A DNA stretch of 64,000 nt from Cristatella mucedo (Eukaryota; Bryozoa; Phylactolaemata; Cristatellidae), in contig WPIO01000044.1 of NCBI GenBank assembly GCA_009760855.2, positions 2,799,393 to 2,863,392 of the forward strand. Direction: 5' to 3'. The notes below the pieces were generated by a model. It was not told where the DNA came from. It saw nothing but the letters and a program-made list of their open reading frames with translations, and made no database searches. Both the position numbers and the translations under genes were made by a program. Each line of letters opens with the position of its first letter. Positions within the stretch are counted from its first letter, which is position 1. Below, in pieces: positions 41,765-53,456 of the stretch.

Positions 41765-43379
41765 CATCGCCTGCCCTTCCAAGACTGTTTGTGCCCCCTT
41801 GATGCTGCATAAGCTTTCTACCCGAATAAAGATAGATAAGCACTACCAACTACACTAAATGTGTAAGTACTATATATCTTCCTGCATTGCAAGTTAAATC
41901 CCGCGACATTTCGCCATCATCCAATGTAATTAACGTCAAATTCTGCCCCTAAACCCAGCCTACTTCATAGATGACATACTTACGCACTTGGTTGTTATTG
42001 CTGGCAAGTTCCACTGGACAATTTCTCATCAAGGATACATACTAACGATGCGTAGACATGCAAGCACTTTGCAAGCTCTGTGCTTGCAGTTGATTGAAGT
42101 GTCAACCCGTGGTATCGGGCAAACAATCTCAGCAGCTAACAAAGAGGAACTAATTTTCTGTTTACTAAACTTGGAATTGGTCAGCTCTATTAATTGGCCT
42201 GCCCAAATTGTTAGCCGCATCAATCTGCTCACGGGCTTCTGCTCATAGCTTCCAGTGTTATTGGTTGGATTTCTTGTGTTAAATCCTATGCAAAACAATT
42301 AGAAAACTACACAACTTTTGGAAATGCACAAGGACCAACCAAGAGACTGAGAAACTGAGAGCCAAAAAATCTCATCGCATGCTCTTAACTAAGATAGAAA
42401 GCCTCAGTTTTCAATGACCAGCTCCAGCCGAAACCCGCCGTACTCCCTGAATGTAGGGACTATGTTTTAATCAAAATTTTCTGCCAAGAAGCACGTCTTT
42501 TGTGATGTATGTAGTATATGTGAAGTTTTCAATCTTGAACAGAAATTGATGAGACAGGCAGTGCAGCCAAGCCTATTGACAAATTTTTTAAACCCCCACA
42601 ACTACAAGCATTTCATTGCCTGACTACTAGTCGCATATAAAAATCATTGCAGCAACGCCCATTGCAGTCATAAAAGCAGGGTTCTTTCACACGTTAATGT
42701 CACTGATGACAAGGTTATTTTGATGAAAAGGGCATAGAGGTCAGCCTTAGCTAAGGAGAAATGAAGCCTAGGCTAGCCAGTCATGCTGCCTTGAATCGAC
42801 AGTAGACAAAAGCATAGTTTAATTGTACAAACAGAGCAGTAGTCTCTACCCTCTGCAGTTATGTCAGTCAGAGCACCATTAGCACAATGCAGCACAAGCA
42901 TGTAGGAGGGGATTTAGCGAGGTCTGGGGTGCATGGCATGAGAAAGCCAACTGCAAATGACAATGAATCTTGCAGAGACAGCAGCCGCCCACGGGCTGTT
43001 GCACCTCGCTAGATCTGTCCTCAGTTGCATTACCATAGAAAAAGCTGGTCACACAATGCTATTACCTAATTGCAGCAAGCTTACAGTATAAGACATCATT
43101 TTCGCACAACATATGGCTATAGCCTAGCCGTGGCAGCACAAACAACTCTAATCTTGCTGTCTCGTTTGGAAAGATTTGAAAGCCAATTGAGTAGTAGCCA
43201 GCGAACTAGCCCCATAGTGATCATGATGAATTCTGGGTAATGATTCTCCATTCAATTGCATTGTAGCAGCAATGATCCACTTGTATTCTGACAATCATCA
43301 GCATATATCAAAAAAGTCAGTTCGATAGGTAAGGCCTTAATCCAACGCGTCCACACACCAAATGGTGAACCAGTGGTAC
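41765..43379. other. Unique-looking sequence downstream of the ANKIB1-like gene
   Basis: No repeats or coding regions are recognised. As it lies just downstream of the stop codon of the minus-strand gene, part of it is probably the 3' UTR. The two opposite frames near 42000-42300 are unsupported. Confidence 0.4.
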
Positions 43380-43498
43380 TTATTTCAAGCCAGCTGCTTG
43401 CAGAGTGCTGTTGCTGGCGACCTCAGCAGCCTCCCTACCTTGCTTCATGAAGCATTGCAATGAAAGTTCAATAGCCAACATCAGGTCTGCGTCTTCTC
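43380..43498 (-). CDS. ANKIB1: ANKIB1-like gene, last coding exon (ubiquitin-interacting motif)
   Basis: Minus-strand exon with acceptor ATCATCTAG at 43499-43500 and a stop TAA at 43382-43380. It encodes GEDADLMLAIELSLQ, a good ubiquitin-interacting motif (acidic start, then L..AI.LSLQ), followed by a short tail ending LQAAGLK. It joins in phase 1 to the donor at 47136. ANKIB1 proteins carry a very similar motif C-terminal to the RBR domain, where it would bind ubiquitin chains. The tail is short compared with vertebrate ANKIB1, which extends well beyond the motif. The motif is strong; the gene name rests on the combination with the exon at 60036-60239. Confidence 0.65.
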
Positions 43499-43811
43499 CT
43501 AGATGATAGATAATCAAAATCACAAAGATTAATGACAAAATGAAATGTCATGCTTCAACTGGGTGTCTGTGCACAGTGCAGTCCACAACATGGCTGATAT
43601 ATAACACACGTTAGATCTGCCATATAGCACTGACATGGCCAAATGGTCGTATGCCAAGTTTACATAGCTTAGATTACCACTAGCACTGCAACTCTATTTA
43701 TAGAAAATAATGTGTTTAGGGTCCCTAAGCTTAATCCAGGATGAGCATCTACACACGATCGACTGTCCAACTTTATTCGAACCCTCAAAAGAATCAAAAC
43801 AACTCTATGGC

Positions 43812-43965
43812 TGAGCTGGATTGGTCCAGCGGTTAAGGTGCTCGCTCTGACCATGGTCTGGTTGAGGCCGTGGGCTCGAGCCCTGAGGCGTATGCGAAGT
43901 GCCTGAATAGAGATTCAGTTCTCTTGGGGTGCTATACAAATGAATTATGTATTTAAATATGGTGG
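43812..43965 (+). mobile_element. tRNA-derived SINE family 1, copy d
   Basis: A complete-looking copy from GAGCTGGATTGGTCCAGCGG through B box GGGCTCGAGCCC to GGGGTGCTATACAAATGAAT. It lies in the last intron of the ANKIB1-like gene, on the opposite strand. Confidence 0.8.
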
Positions 43966-44690
43966 ATAATGATTAACTATTAATAACTACAATAATACAG
44001 GCTGATCACAACCAATCCTGGTTTATGTTCCTGCCAACGGGTTTATTTTAGGTTCGTGTATTACAAGTTCCAAGTGAGAATAGTGCACTGCGAAAATTAT
44101 TATATTTCAGATTTAATCTCGAGATCCAATACGTTAATTTCGAATAATTCAAAAATGCAATTCCTTACTTCAGCAATCTGCTTTCTTCAAGTTCATCAGA
44201 GCATATGAATGTAAGTGGAAGATTCCACAAAGGAAGATGGCAGCCAATGTCCAGCCAGCACTAATGTCAAAGCACATGGGGTGCGTGCCTTGACCTTGTC
44301 AAAGGCAGCTAATCATATTTCATGCAGGTAGTTCTTCTGCAACTTCACCCCATGCTTAATCCGTATAGTGCAGAGTTCGGAGCGCCAACAAGTAAGGTGC
44401 AGAGTCATCAAATAATAGGAACATCATCAATACAGAGAAAGCATATTATAAGGCTGTAACACGACAACCAAAACTGAAAGCCTATTGCTTCTGATGCTTT
44501 GTTAATTTGATCTGCTCTTATCGTTTTGTTGCTCTGCTGCCGCATACCTCAATAAATCTATCATTGAGTTTGCTCCTAAAGTTCTGTAGACCCTCGAACG
44601 ATAGTAAAACGAGCCATGCTATAAGCAGGCCAACATTAAGTTATAATCTAGATGCTAGCTTAGCTTTATTTACTATTTCTTAATAATAAC
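43966..44690. other. Intron sequence, nothing recognised
   Basis: AT-rich, without repeats known from this window. Confidence 0.4.
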
Positions 44691-46450
44691 ATTAATAAGA
44701 ATGAAATATTTGATATAGTGCCCTCAGAGAACTCAGTCTCTTTCTAGGCAATCTATATGTGCTGCAAAGGAAGCACGATCGAATGGTTAGTAGTATCGTG
44801 GTCAATAAACAACAAGCATACCATGGTTAGCGGTGACATGCACTGGGTCAGCATGCAAGAATGGATAGTGGCAGCATGCACAGTGTCAGCACGCATAAGC
44901 ACACAAAGGATGAATCACAGGGACCGACTAAATGCTGTGATAAATAGGTGCACTTTTAGTTTCTTTTTAAATGTGGTCAAGTCAGGAGATGTGGCACAAA
45001 TCGGAAGTGAGTTCCAAGCTTTGGGACTGCACAATCTAAAGGCACGGTCTCCAAAGGATTTGAGGTTTGTACAAGGTATCGGTAAGCGATTAGATTCAGA
45101 AAAGTGAGTGGTACGATGCTTAGCCTGGTGGGGCAGTAGATCTGATAGTTAGGCTGAAGCGAAGAATGAAGGGACCTAAAAGTGAGTGACAAAACTTTGA
45201 AGTTGATCGGCTGGTTGATTGGGAGCCAGTGCACGTCGGCGAGAAGTGGTGAGATGTAGCAACTGTGACGACGCTCACGACAGACAGGCCTAGCTGCCGA
45301 GTTTTGCACCAGCTGTAAGTGCCTGATTGCATAGGCCGGTAGACCAGAAAGCAGTGAGTTACAGAAGTTAAGACAAGATGTCACAAATGCATGGACCAAT
45401 TTAGATGTGGTGCCCTTGTCTAACCAAGCCCGAATTTTAGAATTGCGTACCTAAAAGTAGACCCACTTGACTGTAGAGCTGATGTAGTCGTTTAATGAAA
45501 GGTCACTTGAGAACATTCCACTTAGACTTTGTGACGATTCAGCAGGAGATATGGTGGCAGAGCCGATTTTAAGCGTTAACCTCTCCAATTTCTGAATCGC
45601 ACTTGGTTTGCCCATAACTAGTAAGTTAGCTTTGTCGTAATTCAATTTAAGAAAGTTTGCTACCATCGATGTATGGATGTCATCAATACATGCAGCAAGG
45701 GTGTGTAGAGAATACGCAGTGCTAAAGGGTTGTGAGGGATCAAAGCAAAGGTACAACTGAGTGTCATCTGCATAAAAGTGAAAGCCTAGATTATGCCTGG
45801 CAATCACATCGGCAAGAGGAAGAGTATAAACTGTGAATAAAACGGGACCAAGCACCGATCCCTGAGGTACCCCATATTTTCAGAGGTTCCTCAGATGATC
45901 TTTGTCCATTCACGTCAATACTCTGGAGTTTCCCACTGAGGTAGGACCTAAAACACTGTAATGCAGTGCCAATGATGCCAGGCGAGATGAGAGGTGCTCA
46001 AGAAGGACATGGTGATCGATAGTATTAAAAGCTGCCGAAAGATAGAGCAAAACAAGCAGAGAGACTCTACCTAAGTCTACATTCCTAACTAGGTCGTTAT
46101 ACACCCAAAGCAATGCTGACTCTGTGGAGTGATTAGCCCTAAAACCAGATTGGAACCTACTAACAAGGTTTGAAGTTTTAGTATATGAGTTCAGCTGGTC
46201 TGCCACGACTAGTTCCAGTGTCTTTGATTGAAACGGTAGAAAGAAGACTGGGCGGAAGTGGCTCATGTTCTCTTGGTCTAGTGTTTCTTACGGTGCTTGG
46301 ACATGTCCTGTGGCGAATGACATATCTATGATGTTTTTATGCATGAGATGCATGAGATGCAGCACAAGAGATCTATTCATCGTAGAAGCAGATCAGTGGG
46401 AATAGGGTCAAGAGGACTAGCTGTCTTCTGTGACTGGGATATGAACTTCT
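44691..46450 (-). mobile_element. LINE family A, long degraded copy
   Basis: Antisense copy spanning tail, 3' UTR, RT C-terminus (45399-44977), NDDK and YADD region (45855-45451, with [20 protein letters not shown]) and palm/fingers (46266-45910, LSAAFNTIDHHVLLEHLSSR) to about 46450. Frames are broken at three or more places. It sits in the last intron of the ANKIB1-like gene, on the same strand as the gene. Confidence 0.9.
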
Positions 46451-46616
46451 ATATATGAACTTGAATGTAGATATAGAGCCTGAAAGAATTGAAGGACAGG
46501 ATTTCAGTGGGGATGCTGCCATCTTAGGGATAGACTCCCTGAGCTTGCATTTCTTACTTATTTATCAACCAGTTTTATATAAGACTATCAGTTTTTTATA
46601 TCTTCATAGTCAGACA

Positions 46617-46690
46617 AACACATACACACAAAGATGCACACACACACGCGCGCACGCACACGCATACGCACGCAAACACACGCACTCAAT
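46617..46690. repeat. CA-rich microsatellite
   Basis: Imperfect CACA with CGCG and CGCATA interruptions. Confidence 0.9.
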
Positions 46691-47136
46691 AAAGCACAGG
46701 TGTGCATCCATTTCAGCTGGCAGTATCAAGAATGCATGGTATACTGTACACCTTCGCCTGATGCTGCAGCTCTACTTCAGGCTAGCACAATCTTTTTCAA
46801 GACTTTTTTGATTTTTTAGTGGCCGTTAAAAAATAGATGGCATACCTACCTCCTCCAGGATGCTTAAAATTTCTTAGATATTTCGGCTCACCGAATGACT
46901 AACAATACAAACAACCTGTATAAAAACAACATATATGGTCAAAACGTTGCAAATCTTTACACAACAAGGTGTCATAGACAGTTACTAAATAAAGGCAGAT
47001 TAGCAGTGACCACGTGATAGACGACTTTGCCATCCACATTAACTGATATTAAAAGATGAGTTTTTTAAATACACACATATATATATATATACCCTATATA
47101 TATAACTCACTTAATTAGATTGAACCTTTGACAAAC
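46691..47136. other. Intron sequence
   Basis: Nothing is recognised apart from a TA run at about 47075-47105. Confidence 0.4.
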
Positions 47137-47445
47137 CTTGGTATACTGATCCAAGCACTTGACGTGCTTGCTGCCGCAATAGGCTGGGTTCAGTGACTGA
47201 AGCCCCAACATGGTTTCGGACAGGGTTATGGTTCCCGATTGCTGTAGTAGTATCACCAGCAAAGTTAGATGCACCTTCAGGAGTGTCCATGGACGTGGTG
47301 CAACGATTTGACGAAGTAACATTGCTGCAACCACTTAATTCGAGGCAAGCGGCCTGGCGGATGTATTCCAGTCGTGAAACCTCAAGAGCATGCAGGAGAT
47401 CCATTTGTTCTGCTATGACACCATCAATGGATTGTTCAGCGATAT
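47137..47445 (-). CDS. ANKIB1: ANKIB1-like gene, penultimate coding exon
   Basis: Exon of 309 bp, phase 1 to phase 1. The acceptor is CACCTCACCAG at 47446 and the proposed donor CAAG|GTTTGT at 47136. It encodes IAEQSIDGVIAEQMDLLHAL, LEVSRLEYIRQAACLELSGC and a Ser/Thr-rich middle, then RQQARQVLGSVYQ. Reading through the donor would end at a stop ten codons further on (47113-47111), so a shorter isoform ending here is possible. Phase agreement with the exons on both sides is the main support. No domain is recognised in this exon alone. Confidence 0.6.
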
Positions 47446-47528
47446 CTGGTGAGGTGCAATAAACGATTAGAATGCAATTTACTAATCGTAGAAATACACG
47501 TGCTGCATTATCTAGGCTTATTACTCAC

Positions 47529-47651
47529 CCTGATGTCGGGTCTTGGAGAGGTGGTCATCACGGAGACATGCTAGGCTGCAATAATCATGCATGTTGCCAG
47601 TGCGTGGTCCATGTGCCTTAGGTCTCTTGCATCCATGACGATGGCAAATAT
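47529..47651 (-). CDS. ANKIB1: ANKIB1-like gene, Cys/His-rich coding exon
   Basis: Exon of 123 bp (phase 1 to phase 1), with acceptor TTTTCAACAG and donor G|GTGAGT. It encodes ICHRHGCKRPKAHGPRTGNM followed by HDYCSLACLRDDHLSK. The Cys/His spacing (C-x4-C ... H-x2-C-x3-C) suggests a small zinc-binding module resembling FCS-like fingers; I do not recognise it as a named domain. The exon has no stop in frame and ideal splice borders. Confidence 0.65.
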
Positions 47652-47796
47652 CTGTTGAAAATAAGAGAAAGATGAGGAAACAAGATAGGCAATTATGGCA
47701 TGGACGATGGATAAAGAACAACACACTAACACTAAACAATGATGCTGTGGCCGACATACAGCCATAACTAAGCATGATATATTGGCACAATCAAAG

Positions 47797-47890
47797 GTGA
47801 GCTGATTAAACAGCCTCATTTATATAGCAGCATATATAGAGCCTTAATGGCTATCTCATCGTTTGCAATGAGCAGCCACTAGACCATTTC
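47797..47890 (-). mobile_element. tRNA-derived SINE family 2, 3' part
   Basis: Antisense AGCTGATTAAACAGCCTCAT and TAGAGCCTTAATGGCTATCT. The head is missing. It is intronic. Confidence 0.65.
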
Positions 47891-48887
47891 GATGAGGCCC
47901 AGTTTTACTTAAGTTTCTTTGAACAATTAAAGGGAAGGCAAACATGATGCTACTACGACAAACCAGAACCTACAAACAGATGCCGCAATTTACCCGTGAA
48001 AAATCACTGGAAGCTCTAACTTGGCTTGGAAGCTGAGCCTGAGTGTCCGCTGATGTAGCTGGTGAGCCAGCCCTAAATCTTGCACTTCTTGCTCAATGTT
48101 TCAAAATCTTTTAAAATGTTACAAATTAGGTTCAAGTTCGGTTGATAAAAATTTCTAAAAGCTAATTTGAATGCACAATTCAATTTTCAATTTCAACTAT
48201 ACAAGTATTACTATTTACTATTAAGTAAAAGTACACATTATAGCTACATATGCAAACTAAAAACATTATCTCCCCTGATAGTTTGATATGACTCTTGTAC
48301 TAGTAGTAAAAATATAAAAAAGAGCACATCGTAAACATGACATCAGCGACTTGTGTTTACCATACCCACTCATGCACTCACGGACTTACATTCTAAATTA
48401 TGTTTGTTGATATCGAGATACTTCTTTGACTGCACACCTGAAAGCAGCTGCTACTAACAAGCCACCAAAATAAAAAAATGTGTATTTAACATTGGTCTAA
48501 GATCGAGTGTTTGGAGTCAAGCTGCAAAAGCACTGAGACATAGTTATTAATCGGCTTATTCTTGTGCCGAGCAAACACTGTCGAACGACCTTTCTTCACG
48601 CATCATCTCTTTTACAATGATATCACTGGATATCATTTAACCACAAGTTTCCTCTTCAGGTGACAGTAAATAAACACAACAATCAATGGTCAATGAGAGT
48701 ATATGGCATTTGCAACACTCTACCGAATGATCGTCCCCTTTCTGATACATTTCATCATATACAAGTTAATCGCTTGCCTTGGCGAGTAAGCCATTCATAT
48801 AGTAATATCATGGGACCATCAAGAGGTAAGGTTACTCCTCAATATTCTTTGCAATAAACAAACACATTTACAAGTGGATTACCATAC
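47891..48887. other. Intron sequence with a possible plus-strand exon
   Basis: Mostly featureless. At 48660-48827 the plus strand has an open stretch bounded by CTTCAG and G|GTAAGG (KHNNQWSMRVYGICNTLPND within it), which could be an exon or chance. Confidence 0.35.
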
Positions 48888-49053
48888 CTGGTGACTTTGT
48901 ATCGTTTTCATCATCTGAGCTGTCACTGTTGTCCGATGGCCAATCGAGCAATGCAGCAACATTAATATGGCGGCCGGTATTGGGATCCCTCACCCATTTC
49001 ATTCGAGGATCGATCTTGCCCAATGACTTTAGCAATTCCTTTTTAACGTCAGC
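48888..49053 (-). CDS. ANKIB1: ANKIB1-like gene, acidic coding exon
   Basis: Exon of 166 bp with acceptor ATGTATTTTAG and donor CACCAG|GTATGG. It encodes ADVKKELLKSLGKIDPRMKW, then VRDPNTGRHINVAALLDWPS and a strongly acidic Ser/Asp/Glu run. It starts in phase 0, matching the donor of the exon at 60036, and ends in phase 1, matching the next exon. No stops in frame. No named domain is seen. Exons between this one and 60036 may be missing from my reading of the ~11 kb, repeat-filled intron. Confidence 0.65.
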
Positions 49054-49214
49054 CTAAAATACATTACTAGGCAAACAGTCGGTATCACGTTCAGCAGCAG
49101 CAACCGCAGCCCGGTAGAATCTCAAGTGAGAATAGTTTTTGACCATTGACTAATAGCAATAAGGCATCACGTTCCTCACGGGACTTTCTATCCTTTTATA
49201 TTTCTGCTTTCGAA

Positions 49215-49700
49215 GCTACAGAGTAATAATAATAATAATTATTATTATTATTATACACTTAATAAAGCACTCTCAGAGAACTCAACCTCTTTCTAGGTGC
49301 TTTACGTTTGCTGAAAGGAAACACGATCGAATGGTGAGTGGTATCATGCTTGATAAACAACATGAATAACATGGTTAAGGGTGACATGTACAGGGTCAGC
49401 ATGCAAGTGTGGTTAGTGGTGGCATGCAACAGTGTCAGCACGCATAAGCACATAAAGGACGAACTACAGGGACCCACTAAATAATGTCATAAATAGGCGT
49501 GTTTTTAATTTATTTTTAAATGTGGTCGAATCAGGGAATATCGTGACGGAAGTCGGGAGTGAGTTCCAGGCTTTGGGAGCATACGAACTAAAGGCACAGT
49601 CTCCAAAGGATTTGAGGTTTCTACAAGATATAGGTAAACAGTCAGTTTCTGAAAAACAAATAGTACGATGCTTGGCCTGGTGGGGGAGTAGATCTAATAA
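49215..49700 (-). mobile_element. LINE family A 3' end
   Basis: Palindromic AAT/ATT run at 49225-49255, hairpin, 3' UTR and RT C-terminus (49781-49464; FGDCAFSSYAPKAWNSLPTS). Intronic, same strand as the host gene. Confidence 0.88.
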
Positions 49701-50497
49701 AATATACAAATATGCACAGTAAAATGTAGTTATAGTTTCTAACATGCTTACACTAGCTGGGCAACACATGGTTGTGAGCAAGTGTCACTTTACAGATTGT
49801 TCAATCAGATTGATCCAGTAGAGACTGATAAGCTGCACATACAATGCAACAGCTAGGTACAGAACACCGAAGATCAGTAACCCTCGTAACATATGGTGCA
49901 AAGTTGATACAATAGCTAAATGGCTCTAACATGTAAACTCTGCACATTTAAGTGATGGGACACCAGTAGAATCAATGTTTCCCCAGAATGTTTACAAAAC
50001 TTAAAACAACTGACTCTTTGAATGTGCACCTAGTTATTTAAAAATAATTAAAAGCATAAACTAAAGAGCAAATGGCAAAGTATAGAAAAAATTTAAAAAA
50101 AAATAAGAAAGCCTAAGCCATTTTAGAATCGATGGCTCCCAAACCTTCGTATATAAAAGAACGTGCAAGCTAGAGGCAAGATTAAGAATGCTGGCTCGGG
50201 TAGCCAGCAAATGCCCCCGAAGACCCACCATGTGGCTGATTTATGGGTTTGCTATTGGTAGTGTGAGGGCCAGTGGCATTTATGGCCTTGTTATTCGCTA
50301 TGCTGCCGCTTAGGCAGCCGCCTGGCAGTAGATTGCTTCGGCACTGCAATAGCTTTGTTGGACTCGGCTAGCTACGGTGATTACATGTCATCACGTGTGT
50401 CAGTGAATCAGCCAATCAAACTTTACATCCAAAAGAAGTCAAAATCCCAGTAAAAAGGACATATGCCAACTACTCATCCACACAAGTACACATACAG
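49701..50497. other. Intron sequence, nothing recognised
   Basis: AT-rich with A runs; no repeat known from this window. Confidence 0.4.
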
Positions 50498-50663
50498 GTG
50501 AGCCGTAATGGCTCACTAGGTAAGATGGTTGCTTTTCACGACCTCGGCCCCGAGGTCGTGGGTTCGAATCCTGCGGTGGGCGATCCTTTATCGCTACTAC
50601 AAGCAGTGGTGATAGCCGCCAAGGCTCTTCTATCGCTATACAAAAAGATGCTGTTAAATCAGC

Positions 50664-50699
<36 letters not shown>

Positions 50700-50702
50700 A
50701 TG
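50498..50702 (+). mobile_element. tRNA-derived SINE family 2, complete reference copy
   Basis: The A-box half is GTGAGCCGTAATGGCTCACT then AGGTAAGATGG. The B box is GGTTCGAATCC (50560-50570), matching the RNA polymerase III consensus. The body contains GCAGTGGTGATAGCCGCCAA and GGCTCTTCTATCGCTATAC. The tail is TTA-repeat. It shares no 3' end with LINE A, so its partner LINE is unknown. Confidence 0.85.
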
Positions 50703-51189
50703 TAACAATTACTAATCTGAATTATCGCCCATTTCCTTGATGGTGTCTACGTCACGGTTCTAAGGTCGCTTTTGGGCACAATGCCTTGCTGTCATAGTTT
50801 ATCTTTTTCTAATGTCTCAGATGTTTCCAGTTCACTTTGGCTTTTTTATTTAGAATCAGTTCTACTTACTTTTGCATGTTTATGGAACCATTTTAACCTT
50901 GTTTTTGAAAACACGGAACTTCGATTTCCTAGAAGTGGGGCATCTTTAAACGAATCAGACCTCTCGTAGTAGTGAATGGTGAAAAGGTCGTGTGAAAGAC
51001 CACATGCTCTAATATAGAAAGATAAACATCTGTACGAGCAGGTACATACACCGGAGCATGGGTCTGTTTATTCAATCATGAATCATGTTGATGTTAAATG
51101 TTGCTGGCAGATGGCTTCAAGGAGTCTCACTAAATGGCAGGGAGCTGTCCTTTTGCACTTAGACCAATGAACCCGAAGATCGAAATATG
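50703..51189. other. Intron sequence, nothing recognised
   Basis: No repeat or coding feature is seen. Confidence 0.4.
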
Positions 51190-51240
51190 ACCAGGAAGAG
51201 ATTAAGTTCTCCGAGGGTGCTATACAAATTTACAATTGAT
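51190..51240 (+). mobile_element. LINE A or SINE 1 tail remnant
   Basis: AGAGATTAAGTTCTCCGAGG with GTGCTATACAAATT. Too short to assign to one family. Confidence 0.5.
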
Positions 51241-51475
51241 ATTATTACGTGACTACAAGAAGGCAGCCTTAACTGCATAGCTGATAGGATCACAGCAAAA
51301 GGTCATTTTGATGCAGGACGCCCAGATTCCATAGGCTACATGAAAATTTTGGCTGAACCAATTTTGAGGGTAAAGCTTTCAAATTGCTAAGTGCTACTAG
51401 GTCGGCCCATAACTATTGGGCTGGCTTTATAGCCATTCAATTTAAGAAAATATCTGCTCTCGAATTGCAAATGCA
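51241..51475 (-). mobile_element. LINE family A-related RT fragment
   Basis: Antisense to the [25 protein letters not shown] and NDDKTNLL region, strongly diverged. Confidence 0.55.
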
Positions 51476-51954
51476 ATGTATTGTAATGGATCTTCATCTG
51501 CAACTCCATTAAGTCACAAGGACTGTGTGGTTTTTACACAGTAGAATTTTCTATAATGCACTCAAAGCCTAATCGGTGCACGATATGTTTATAGTGAGCC
51601 GTGATGGCACACTAGGTAAGGTGGTTGCTTTCACGACCTTGATCCCGTGGTCGTTGGTTCGATTCCAGCAGTGGGCGATCCTTTATTGCCACTGCAAGCA
51701 GTGGTGATAGCCGTAAAGGCTCTTCTGTCGCTATAAAAAAAGAGGCTGCTTAATCAGCTAGGATTTATTTTATTTATTTACGGTAGCCAACAGACTTCAT
51801 CTCATGCAACATAGAGAATGTGAGAAGGATAGCTGATTGTCAGCAGGGCAGTCGAGGAAGTCGGTAGCATTGAAGTAGCAGCTTAGGAGAGCTTGTAAGG
51901 ATGTGCCACATTCGGCAGTAGGAGGGTTGATGTCGTTGTGCCAACTTTGGTTAC
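51476..51954 (-). mobile_element. LINE family B 3' end split by a SINE
   Basis: The GTATTGTAATGGATC tail and 3' UTR (51476-51590) are followed by SINE family 2 (51594-51775) and then by CGGTAGCCAACAGACTTCAT, which continues the LINE B 3' UTR to about 51950. Confidence 0.75.
51594..51775 (+). mobile_element. tRNA-derived SINE family 2, nested in LINE B
   Basis: GTGAGCCGTGATGGCACACT head, B box GGTTCGATTCC, body TGCAAGCAGTGGTGATAGCC, and the tail GCTGCTTAATCAGC followed by TTTATT units. Confidence 0.8.
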
Positions 51955-52182
51955 AACATCTGACTTGTCCACATTTAAAAAGAAACTAAAAATGCATCTA
52001 TTTATTACAGAATTTATTGGGTCCATGTGATTCGTCCTTTGCATGCTTATGAGTGCTGACACTGTGCATGCTGCCACTAACCATATTTGCATGCTGACGC
52101 TGTACATGTTACCCCTAACCATGCTATTCTTTTCGTTTATTGAGCATGCTACCAATAACCATTTGATCGTGCTTATTTTGTA

Positions 52183-52226
<44 letters not shown>

Positions 52227-52430
52227 CATTTATATAGTGCCCCAAGAGAACTTAATCTCTATTCAGGAGCTTCACATATGCCTCGGGGCTCGAGTCCATG
52301 ACCTCAGTCAGACCTTGGTCGGGGCGAGCACCTTAACCGCTAGACCAAACCATCTCGGCGGTAAATGTAAAGGGCCTAGAAAGAGATTGAGTTCTCTGAG
52401 TGTGCTAAATCAAATGTATTATTGTTATTG
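51955..52430 (+). mobile_element. LINE family A 3' end split by TA repeat and a SINE
   Basis: C-terminal codons and 3' UTR at 51955-52182. A TA run (52183-52221) and an antisense SINE 1 (52222-52360) follow. The LINE resumes with TAAATGTAAAGGGCCTAGAA to its ATTGTTATTG tail. Confidence 0.8.
52222..52360 (-). mobile_element. tRNA-derived SINE family 1, copy e
   Basis: Antisense copy inside the LINE A 3' UTR, next to a TA microsatellite. A and B boxes are as in copy a; the B box has one change (GGGGCTCGAGTCC). Confidence 0.8.
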
Positions 52431-53110
52431 TTGTTGTGAAGGAATTGTGGAGGTGAGTTCCACAGACTAAGATCTGTAGAGCAAAAGCTTCTGTCGTGAA
52501 CGGGCCTTTAAGCACAGGTATGTAACAGCTAATGTTTTGGCCGAAAAAGACCCAAGGGGATGGGGAGGATGAAACTGGTGCAGCCATTCTAGTAGGTATG
52601 AAGGAGCAGAGCTATGGGGGGGCCTTGTTGGACAGAATAAAAACTTGACCCTGAATTTGCCGATCAACCGGAACCCATCGTAGCTTCTCCAGCAAGGCAG
52701 ACACATGACTAAACCTCTGAGAGTTTTTGACTACCCAGCAGCCATATTCATCAGGAGCTGCAGAGGCTTAGTGGCTTTTTTGAGTAGCCCAGCCAAGACG
52801 GATTTATAGTAGTCTAGCCCTGACAGAACCAGGGAACTTGCTACATTTCTACCAAGTCACCGATAGTCCCTAATCTTAGACAAGAACCAGGCGTGATGGC
52901 TAGCTGTAGAAGCAGTCGTCTTAGTGAAACTATCAAAAGTTCAGCAGTCCAAGAGGAGAGTTGAATTAAGCCAGCATAGAAAACATAGCTGATCTCATGG
53001 GCCCGAAATCCCTTTTACCAGAGGCTCAATATAAATGTAGAACAGCAAAGAACCGATAACGAACCCATATGGAATTACAGAGGTGACTGGTCTGCTGGAT
53101 AAGACTTGGC
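52431..53110 (-). mobile_element. LINE family B, RT 3' half
   Basis: Antisense C-terminal region (52587-52405 and 52706-52467, with HSSAPSYLLEWLHQF) and further upstream RT to the PYGSVIGSLLFYIY-type region near 53050. Degraded. Confidence 0.75.
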
Positions 53111-53456
53111 CACACACGACACGTATTAAACACGACCTAACACGAACGATATAAACAATGCCAGTGCCTCGTCAGCAAGACCGATCTCATACTCTCGATC
53201 GTTCAAGTTAGATATCGTCATCAATAATGTCGAACGAAGTTAATAAAAGCAGCAAATAAAGTATCTCAGAGAGTAACACCTTCTGATATGGTTAGTTGTG
53301 CCTCCTGAGGAGTCACAGAGAGTCGCTCATAGATCATCGAGGCATGCTAAAGCTTCGGTCACGCGAATGATGGGCAATCGGCTACACGTGAGCATAAGGT
53401 GGAGTCAAACGTCAGTATTCTTCACAGATATGCTGTGGAGGTGTAAATAATCATGT
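53111..53456. other. Intron sequence, nothing recognised
   Basis: No feature beyond an AAT-type run at the right end, which belongs to the next LINE. Confidence 0.4.

Noticed and set aside
48660-48827. Plus-strand exon with CTTCAG and GTAAGG borders
   Set aside because: Open and well bordered, but it lies inside an intron of the minus-strand gene, has no recognisable domain and no phase-compatible partner; kept only as a note.
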